Below the pieces are notes generated by a model. That model worked only from the letters and a program-made list of their open reading frames with translations. It did no database searches and was not told the DNA's origin. Shown here in pieces: positions 27,606 through 33,111 of a stretch of DNA of 33,111 bases. The stretch lies in NCBI GenBank assembly GCA_023436245.1, contig JAEZJZ010000005.1, positions 1 through 33,111 of the forward strand, in the 5' to 3' direction. The stretch comes from Bacillota bacterium. GTDB lineage: Bacteria; Bacillota; UBA994; UBA5500. How positions within the stretch are numbered: position 1 is the stretch's first letter; each line of letters starts with the position of its first letter. Both the position numbers and the translations under genes were made by a program.

Positions 27606-29150
27606 ATGATCAAACGCTGTCTGCTGTTGCTGCTGCTCATTTCATCCTTCGGTCTGGCCGATCGCGTTCAGGCTGCTCCCCCTGCCCCGCGCATTCTGGT
27701 TAAGTACCGTTCGCAGGCGGAGACCGGTCTGCGAGGAGCGGCTAGCGCCAGCGCGCATGGCCTGGGCAAGTTAGGTGTTATCGAGCTTGCGGCGCCAGAC
27801 GATGCCACGGCCCTAGCCTTGCTGCAACAACTGCAGCAGGATCCAGACGTGGTCTATGCTGAGATTGACCATGTGCGGTCAGCCTGTCAGGTAGCGCCGA
27901 ACGATCTCAGTCTAGACAGTCAATGGGCGCTGTCGGCCATCGGTCTGCCTGACGCTTGGTCAATCACCCGCGGCAAGCAAGACATATTAGTAGCCGTAAT
28001 CGACAGCGGTGTGGCTTTGTCCCACCCGGAACTCGTTGGGCGCCTGATGCCCGGTTGGGACTACGTTCACGACGACGCCATTCCCGAGGATGAGCACGGC
28101 CACGGCACCACCGTGACCGGTGTGATCGCCGCCAACACCGATAATGGCCAGCAAATCGCCGGCGCCACCTGGGGGACGCGAGTGCTGCCGCTCAAGGTTC
28201 TGGATCGATACGGAGACGGCAACGACAGCGACGTTGCTCTGGCGATAATGGAGGCTGCCGACCGGGGGGCACAGGTGATCAACCTCAGTCTGGGAGGAGA
28301 AGAAGCGTCCCAGACACTGCAGAGTGCGGTGGACTATGCCTGCGCCAAGGGAGCGGTGATCGTTGCTGCTTCCGGAAATGAGCACGCGCCGGTGCTTTAC
28401 CCAGCTGCTTGTGATGGCGTCATCGCCGTTGGAGCGACCGGCGAGAGTGGCGGCATCGCCTATTTCTCGAACTACGGCCCGGAGCTGGATGTCGTGGCGC
28501 CTGGCGACCTGATCTTGGGCATCAGTCGCGATGGCTGGTCTACCCGCACAGTCAACGGCACCTCGTTCGCTGCCCCGCATGTGGCCGGGTTGGCTGCCTT
28601 ATTGCTCTCGGTGGCTCCGGGGCTCGCCAATCAGGACGTGGAGCGGCTGATCGCCACGCAGGCGATTGATCAGGGGCCGGTAGGCTGGGACCCGGACTAC
28701 GGCCACGGTCTGATCAACGCCGCTGATAGTCTGTACGCCTTGCTCGCTGAACAGGGTATAGGGGCAGTGTCATTTGTCCCGACTGGAGTTGGCACGCTTA
28801 GCAGCCCAGTCAACTTGTTTTGCGACGGCGTCCCGATCGTTCTCGAGGTTTATCGGGATGCGACACTCGCCTCCGCCGTATCCCTTGGTTGGCGGGAGTT
28901 GGAGCTACGATTCTCCGGCTATTTGCCCGTCAGGTTCCAGTCGCAGGTGCAAGCCGGCAGCAACGCCTTGGGGCCGTTTTACCTGGTTTATGGAGATATG
29001 AATGGCGACGCACATATCGACCTGTTCGACTTGGTTCTGCTCGCACGCAGTCTGGGGCAGCCGTCGTCCTGCCTTCCGGCAGACTACGACGACGACGGCC
29101 TGGTCACGGTGGCGGACTTGGCTGCGGCGGCCAGTGGATACGGCAGATAG
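27606..29150 (+). CDS. Secreted subtilisin-family (S8) protease with dockerin
   Basis: A 514-aa exported serine endopeptidase. The start is the ATG at 27606, after GGGGGAA at 27593-27599; in-frame sequence upstream has no signal peptide at its beginning and is left out. The signal peptide is about 1-25 (cut near VQA). An I9-like propeptide (about 28-95) precedes the catalytic domain. The catalytic triad is visible: D133 in VAVIDSGV, H166 in HGHGTTVTG and S320 in NGTSFAAPHVAG, with oxyanion Asn N258 in AASGNE. The fold ends near residue 375. A small beta-rich region follows, then a type I dockerin (461-514; DMNGDAHIDLFD and DYDDDGLVTVAD). The intact active site predicts real activity. The dockerin should dock it on a cohesin protein, so it may process or shed the neighbouring large proteins or digest external protein. 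The second is inference. Confidence 0.93.
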   Translation: MIKRCLLLLLLISSFGLADRVQAAPPAPRILVKYRSQAETGLRGAASASAHGLGKLGVIELAAPDDATALALLQQLQQDPDVVYAEIDHVRSACQVAPNDLSLDSQWALSAIGLPDAWSITRGKQDILVAVIDSGVALSHPELVGRLMPGWDYVHDDAIPEDEHGHGTTVTGVIAANTDNGQQIAGATWGTRVLPLKVLDRYGDGNDSDVALAIMEAADRGAQVINLSLGGEEASQTLQSAVDYACAKGAVIVAASGNEHAPVLYPAACDGVIAVGATGESGGIAYFSNYGPELDVVAPGDLILGISRDGWSTRTVNGTSFAAPHVAGLAALLLSVAPGLANQDVERLIATQAIDQGPVGWDPDYGHGLINAADSLYALLAEQGIGAVSFVPTGVGTLSSPVNLFCDGVPIVLEVYRDATLASAVSLGWRELELRFSGYLPVRFQSQVQAGSNALGPFYLVYGDMNGDAHIDLFDLVLLARSLGQPSSCLPADYDDDGLVTVADLAAAASGYGR

Positions 29151-29184
29151 ATGGAACGCGGGGACAGACCCCGCGTTCCATTTT
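29151..29184 (+). terminator. Palindromic terminator after the protease gene
   Basis: A 13-bp perfect stem pairs 29151-29163 with 29169-29181 around ACAGA, and the right arm ends in TTTT (29181-29184). It starts on the base after the stop codon. The GGGGACAGACCCC core resembles dispersed GC-rich palindromes of Firmicute genomes but differs from the GGGACGGATCC family elsewhere in this window. Confidence 0.8.
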
Positions 29185-29248
29185 CAGTTGGCCTGCTCTG
29201 CTTTTGCATCCACGTGGCGGGGTTGCTGCATTTCTTGCGCCATTTGGC

Positions 29249-29273
29249 AGGACTTTCCGGAGACAGGAAGAAT
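29249..29273 (+). promoter_or_regulatory. SigH-like promoter for the 29341 gene
   Basis: GGCAGGACT with AGGA at 29249-29252, a 17-nt gap and GAAGAAT with GAAT at 29270-29273, 68 bases before the ATG. A 7-bp hairpin (TGCTGTC 29284-29290 with GACAGCA 29306-29312) lies in the leader just before the ribosome site. Confidence 0.55.
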
Positions 29274-29340
29274 CAAGAATTGGTGCTGTCTTCACCCAGA
29301 CTGCAGACAGCAATTTCTGTGTAGAAGAGGTGTTCAGTAG

Positions 29341-30984
29341 ATGAAGAGAGTGCTTCGGTTCGGTGCCATATTGCTCATGCTACTGTCCCTGCTAATCCCG
29401 GCTCAGCCAGCGGTGGCCGCAGATCGGGTGCTGCGGGTTGCGCCCGGAGAATGGGTTCCGCAACAGGTCGGTGAGGTGACTACCGTTGAGGTCAGGGTCG
29501 AAAACGTGGAGGGGCTTTACGCAGCCGAGATTAGGCTCGCGTTTGATCCCAATCTGGTTGAGGCAGTCACCGCCGACGGAGCCCTCGCCACCAGGGTGGA
29601 GGTGGGCGAGATGCTCGCTTCCAGCAGCAAGTATGAGGGTGCAAACGAGGTCGATAACGCAGCTGGCACCGTTCACTTTCTGTACACCTTGCTGCGGCAG
29701 GCTAACGGCACGTCTGGAACCGGCGCTGTCATTCGCTTTCGCCTGAAAGTAAAGGCCCTAGGAAACGGCGCAATTACTATCGAGAAGGGCGACCTAGTGG
29801 AGAGGTCGAGCGAGAATGAACTCACTTCTTATACGCCTACCCTGCATCATGGTAGATTACGAGTTGCCTCTACCAGCCAGCCAGGGGTCGTTAATCCGCC
29901 GGGAGATAGTCCAGGCTCGCAGCAGACAGGCCAGCCGACTGCCCCGGAGGCACCAGCAGCAGCGGGCCACGTGCTCAGTGGCAGCAAGCTGACAGTGATG
30001 AGCAGCAGCGATGTCGTCGATGGGGACAGTATCAGCCGGACGATTGTTTCACCGAAAAGCGAGGCCGTGCGCGACGCAATCAGTGCGGCTGCAGCTGCCG
30101 GTTGTGGTATGCGCGTGGTGCTCCCGACATACGTAGAGGACGAAGGCGTAACACGACAGGAGGTCAGTCTGCAGTTGCCAGCAGACGAGCTAGCCAGCGT
30201 GGCGCAAGTTGGTCTGGATATAGTGGGTCCCGCCGGGACCATGGTGCAAATCCCTGGTGCTCTGTTGCAGCAACTCGCTGCCGATGGACAGAGTTTCGAC
30301 TTCACCAGTTCCCAGGTGCCCCTAGCAGCTGCCAATGACCGACTACAGGAAAGCGGTCGAGCCCTGGTGGCCGAGGAGATTGAAGCCAACTTGTCCGGTC
30401 CAACCACGCTCCGCTTCCGGGCCCCTGCTGACGCTGATCCAGCCACGCTGCGCATCAGAGTGATTCATGGTGATGGCAGTGTGGAAGACATGACGCCGAC
30501 GGTTCGAACAGACGGTGAGCGGCAATGCCTTGAAATCGTCGTCAATCACTTCAGCACCTTCATCATCTACCAGCCGACCATCGGCGTGGCCCAGCCGGCG
30601 GAACAACCAATCGACATTAGGCTAACCGTGGGCGACCGTAAGGCGCTGGTCGGTGGAGCTGATTACCAGTTGCTCTTTGCACCCTATATCGCCGCCTCCT
30701 CCGGTCGCACCATGGTCCCCGTGCGTTTCGTCAGCGAAGCGCTTGGCGCCACGGTTGTCTGGGAGCCCGCGAACAGGACAGTGAGGATTACCGACGGTGG
30801 CAAGACCATCGTTCTGACCATCGACTCCCGTCAAGTGACCATCGACGGCGTGTCGCAGCAACTGGACGCCCCCGCAGTCCTGCAGCCGGGCGCCACCTAT
30901 GTGCCCCTGCGGATGGTTAGTGAGGCTCTGGGGGCGGACGTGAAGTACGATACCGCCAGCAAGCAAGTCTCCATCAGTCGCTAG
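29341..30984 (+). CDS. Secreted cohesin protein with copper-amine-oxidase-N-like C-terminus
   Basis: A 547-aa exported protein. The signal peptide is about 1-27 (AVAA then D). A cohesin-type domain spans about 32-178 (EIRLAFDPNLVEAV is the typical strand). A Pro/Gly-rich linker (about 179-210) leads to an unnamed module (about 211-412) ending VNHFSTFIIY. A copper-amine-oxidase-N-like domain (about 425-547) carries GRTMVPVRFVSEALGATVVW, repeated as a second half TYVPLRMVSEALGADVKY. The last two modules match the C-terminus of the 2804-aa protein in order and motif, so this is like a miniature version of it with one cohesin and no Ig array. A single cohesin could hold one dockerin partner, for example the protease just upstream. 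The C-terminal domain could mediate cell-surface contact, but that is not established. AGAGGTG about 10 bases upstream supports the start. Confidence 0.9.
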   Translation: MKRVLRFGAILLMLLSLLIPAQPAVAADRVLRVAPGEWVPQQVGEVTTVEVRVENVEGLYAAEIRLAFDPNLVEAVTADGALATRVEVGEMLASSSKYEGANEVDNAAGTVHFLYTLLRQANGTSGTGAVIRFRLKVKALGNGAITIEKGDLVERSSENELTSYTPTLHHGRLRVASTSQPGVVNPPGDSPGSQQTGQPTAPEAPAAAGHVLSGSKLTVMSSSDVVDGDSISRTIVSPKSEAVRDAISAAAAAGCGMRVVLPTYVEDEGVTRQEVSLQLPADELASVAQVGLDIVGPAGTMVQIPGALLQQLAADGQSFDFTSSQVPLAAANDRLQESGRALVAEEIEANLSGPTTLRFRAPADADPATLRIRVIHGDGSVEDMTPTVRTDGERQCLEIVVNHFSTFIIYQPTIGVAQPAEQPIDIRLTVGDRKALVGGADYQLLFAPYIAASSGRTMVPVRFVSEALGATVVWEPANRTVRITDGGKTIVLTIDSRQVTIDGVSQQLDAPAVLQPGATYVPLRMVSEALGADVKYDTASKQVSISR

Positions 30985-30990
30985 ACCGGG

Positions 30991-31055
30991 CCAGGGGGAT
31001 GGATCCACTGTCGGCCAGAAATTGGCAGAAAGTGGATCCGTCCCCCTGGTTTGTT
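30991..31055 (+). terminator. REP-like palindrome, copy 2; likely terminator
   Basis: 30991-31009 pairs with 31031-31049 (19 bp, one G-T pair), with an inner GCCA/TGGC stem (31014-31017 with 31023-31026) and a trailing TTTGTTC. It begins 7 bases after the stop. The arms and the inner TTGGCAG match copy 1 at 3948. Confidence 0.8.
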
Positions 31056-31084
31056 CATTCCTTGAGGTTGCGGCCATTTCCCAC

Positions 31085-31112
31085 TTGACAGCTGCCAAGA
31101 GCGTGATATCAT
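31085..31112 (+). promoter_or_regulatory. SigA-type promoter of the PadR operon
   Basis: TTGACA at 31085-31090, a 16-nt spacer and TATCAT at 31107-31112: a perfect -35 and a good -10 of the housekeeping type, unlike the SigH-like sites of the secreted genes. Confidence 0.75.
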
Positions 31113-31124
31113 GTGTATCTGAAA

Positions 31125-31149
31125 GCTATATATCTAATCGATATATAGC
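31125..31149. promoter_or_regulatory. Dyad operator, probably for PadR
   Basis: GCTATATATC (31125-31134) and GATATATAGC (31140-31149) form a perfect 10-bp inverted repeat with a 5-bp centre. It begins about 12 bases after the -10 box and ends 22 bases before the start codon. AT-rich dyads of this kind are typical PadR sites, so autorepression is likely. Confidence 0.7.
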
Positions 31150-31171
31150 GAACTGAAAGGCGGGTGCTACT

Positions 31172-31735
31172 GTGCTCGAATTTGTCTTGTTGGGTTTTCT
31201 CATGTACATGCCGATGAGTGGATACCAGATGAAGCAGACCATGGCCAACACCACGGCCAACTTCCTGGACGCCAGCTTTGGCAGCATCTATCCGGCGCTG
31301 AAGCGGTTGGAGGGCAAAGCTCTGGTTACCGGTGAGGACAGGGTGGAGGGGGGCAAGTTCATCCGTCGGTACAGCATGACTCAGTCGGGGCGGGAGGCCT
31401 TTCTTGACTGGCTGCGGCAGCCAGCCGAAGTGACGCGTGCTTCCAATAATCATCTGGCCAAGTTGTTCTTCTATGGGCACCTCGACCAGGAGACGAGAGA
31501 GCAGCACTATCGGCATTACATCAGATCGTCAGAATTGGAGCAGGCCAAGTTGCGAGAGCTGGCGACTCTAGTCGAGCCACACGCGGATGCCTACCAGTTT
31601 GCCACGCTGACTTGGGGTATCAAGTACTACCAGTTTCTCCAGGAGTGTTATCAGTCGCTTCTGGAGCAATCAGGGGCAAGCAATGCGCAACTAGAAGGGG
31701 GCATTTCCAGTGAAATTTGTAGTCCTGAACGGTAG
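31172..31735 (+). CDS. PadR-family transcriptional regulator
   Basis: A 187-aa regulator. The N-terminal winged helix (about 1-85) shows the family pattern: LLGFLMYMPMSGYQMKQ, then FGSIYPALKRLEGKALV, then the wing ending in RRYSMTQSGREAFLDWL. The C-terminal part (about 90-175) is the helical dimerisation region of the long PadR type. The start is GTG at 31172, with AAAGGCGGG just upstream. The last 26 bases overlap the start of the flavoprotein gene, so the two are translated together. It probably represses its own operon through the dyad at 31125-31149. The inducer is unknown; the linked oxidoreductase suggests a small redox-active or toxic compound. Confidence 0.93.
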   Translation: MLEFVLLGFLMYMPMSGYQMKQTMANTTANFLDASFGSIYPALKRLEGKALVTGEDRVEGGKFIRRYSMTQSGREAFLDWLRQPAEVTRASNNHLAKLFFYGHLDQETREQHYRHYIRSSELEQAKLRELATLVEPHADAYQFATLTWGIKYYQFLQECYQSLLEQSGASNAQLEGGISSEICSPER

Positions 31736-33080
31736 TCCGAAGGGCGAGGTCAGTGTCACCATGCAATACGTCAACTATCTGGCCAGGCGATTTCCGCAAC
31801 ATGAGTGGAAGATCATCTCGGTGGCCTTTACCATCCGGCAGTTGGAGCGAGAGCAGCAAGCCTATGCCGAAGTGATTGAGCAAGTGTCTGCTGCAGATGG
31901 CGTGATTTGGGCCTTTCCGCTCTATATTTTGCACGTGCATGCCTCCTACAAGCGTTTCATCGAACTGGTAGAGGAACGCGGCTCGCAGCCGACCTTCGCT
32001 GGCAAGTATACCGCTGCACTGTCCACCTCCATCAAGTTCTTCGACCACACCGCCCACGAGTATATGCATGGCGTCTGTGACGATTGGGGTATGAAGTACG
32101 TCGGCTTTTACTCAGCACACATGACCGACCTCTACAAGCAGCCGGAGCAGCAGCGGCTACTCGGCTTCGCCGAGAACTTCCTGCAGGCTGTGGCTAATCA
32201 GGAGCCGGTCTGCAGGGCACATTCGCCCATCGACAGGTCTACCTGCATTGCCTATCAGTCCGGTCCAGTCGCCAACAGGACTGCACTGTCCGGCAAGAGA
32301 GCAGTGGTGGTCACCGACGCGCTCGAGCCCGGGACCAGCTTGTACAACTTGATCCAACATACCCGCGATTCCTTCCAGCCAGCGGCCGCCCTGGTCAACC
32401 TGTCCGAGATCAGCATCAAGGGCGGTTGCCTCGGCTGCTTGCATTGCGGCTTCGACAATGTCTGTGTTTACGATGGGCAAGATGACGTGCGGCCGACCTA
32501 CGAGCAGCTCCAGCAGTACGACATCATTATCTTTGCCGGCAACATCCGGGACAGGTACCTGTCCGCACGCTGGAAGCAGTTCCACGATCGGCGCTTCTTC
32601 AACACGCATCAACCGGTCTTTGTCGGCAAGCAGCTTGCTTTTTGCCTTGCAGGGCCACTGCAGCAGATCCCGAACCTGCGCCATATCCTCACTTCCTTTG
32701 CGCAGTTTGACGGTTCCAACGTCGGCGACTTCATCACCGACGAGGCGGTTGACTCAGCGGAAATCGACGCCCGCATCGAGGCCATGGCTGCGCGCCTGTT
32801 CAGGCAAGCGGAACTGGGATACGTGCAGCCCATGTCGGCGCCAGCGGTCACCGGGCGCATGGTCTTTCGCGATCACATCTGGGCGAGCTTGCGCTTCGTC
32901 TTTCAGGCGGACCACCGTTACTATCGTCAACACGGCTGGTATGACTTCCCGCAGAAGGACTGGCGGACGCGCCTGGTCAACGCGCTGATGATTCCGTTCA
33001 GCCGCATACCATCGGTGAAACGGCAGATCCAAAAGGGAAAGACGCGCATGATGATTCAGGGCTACCAGCGGGTGAAGTAA
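31710..33080 (+). CDS. Tandem flavodoxin-like / iron-sulfur-flavoprotein-like oxidoreductase
   Basis: A 456-aa, probably cytoplasmic redox protein with two flavodoxin-fold halves. The first half (about 1-185) begins MKFVVLNGSPKGEVSVT, a good FMN-phosphate loop, and belongs to the NAD(P)H-dependent FMN reductase group. The second (about 196-375) starts KRAVVVTDALEPGTSL, where that loop is altered, but carries C240, C243, C246 and C252 in a CX2CX2CX5C cluster, as in iron-sulfur flavoproteins that hold a 4Fe-4S centre. A basic C-terminal tail (about 390-456) is not assigned. The start is GTG at 31710, inside the end of padR, with AGAAGGGGG at 31693-31701. The length is about twice that of a single-domain family member. 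The reaction is probably electron transfer from NAD(P)H or another flavin carrier; the substrate is unknown. Confidence 0.85.
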   Translation: MKFVVLNGSPKGEVSVTMQYVNYLARRFPQHEWKIISVAFTIRQLEREQQAYAEVIEQVSAADGVIWAFPLYILHVHASYKRFIELVEERGSQPTFAGKYTAALSTSIKFFDHTAHEYMHGVCDDWGMKYVGFYSAHMTDLYKQPEQQRLLGFAENFLQAVANQEPVCRAHSPIDRSTCIAYQSGPVANRTALSGKRAVVVTDALEPGTSLYNLIQHTRDSFQPAAALVNLSEISIKGGCLGCLHCGFDNVCVYDGQDDVRPTYEQLQQYDIIIFAGNIRDRYLSARWKQFHDRRFFNTHQPVFVGKQLAFCLAGPLQQIPNLRHILTSFAQFDGSNVGDFITDEAVDSAEIDARIEAMAARLFRQAELGYVQPMSAPAVTGRMVFRDHIWASLRFVFQADHRYYRQHGWYDFPQKDWRTRLVNALMIPFSRIPSVKRQIQKGKTRMMIQGYQRVK

Positions 33081-33090
33081 CCCAAAACGG

Positions 33091-33111
33091 GACACCGGGA
33101 CGGATCCACCG
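33091..33111 (+). repeat. REP-like palindrome, copy 3, cut by the window end
   Basis: ACACCGGGACGGATCCACCG lies at 33092-33111, 11 bases after the flavoprotein stop. It matches the left arms at 3948 and 30991 over GGGACGGATCCA; the right arm would lie beyond the window. Confidence 0.65.

Noticed and set aside
4238..30984. A classical cellulosome
   Set aside because: No glycoside hydrolase or cellulose-binding domain was seen in any of the six proteins. The only enzyme is a protease.

Overview
The window looks like a Clostridia-type Firmicute, monoderm or diderm, probably a spore-former. The reasons are: copper-amine-oxidase-N-like domains (a family typical of Firmicutes), strong Shine-Dalgarno sites before TTG/GTG starts, moderately high G+C, and AGGA..GAAT sites that fit the promoter of the sporulation/transition sigma factor SigH. 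I cannot name the species. All ten genes that I can support lie on the + strand.

Layout. (1) 1-4010: nested palindromes, a TetR repressor and an RND permease, closed by a palindromic REP-like terminator. (2) 4238-30984: about 27 kb of six large secreted proteins. In order they are: a cohesin/carboxypeptidase-regulatory-repeat/cohesin/dockerin protein (1337 aa); a 2804-aa cohesin plus Ig-array protein; a dockerin protein with two copies of an unrecognised A-B module pair and six tandem regulatory-like repeats (1829 aa); a related dockerin protein with three A-B pairs (1547 aa); a subtilisin-family protease with a dockerin (514 aa); and a cohesin protein ending in a copper-amine-oxidase-N-like domain (547 aa). 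(3) 31081-33111: a PadR regulator with a clear promoter and dyad operator, overlapping a two-domain flavoprotein gene, then a third REP-like palindrome cut by the window end.

How the genes may work together. Three proteins carry cohesins and four carry dockerins (one carries both), but none carries a recognisable carbohydrate-active domain. This suggests a non-cellulosomal, extracellular cohesin-dockerin assembly of adhesin-like scaffolds plus a protease. Four of the six genes have a SigH-like promoter 36-135 bases upstream; the other two (8273 and 16778) follow the first gene closely and are probably cotranscribed with it. The assembly and its SigH control are inferences from sequence. The cohesin, dockerin and protease domain calls rest on visible motifs.

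Most transcription units end in a GC-rich palindrome directly after the stop codon, and three of these palindromes belong to one repeat family with the core GGGACGGATCC. No tRNA, rRNA, CRISPR array or transposase gene was seen.
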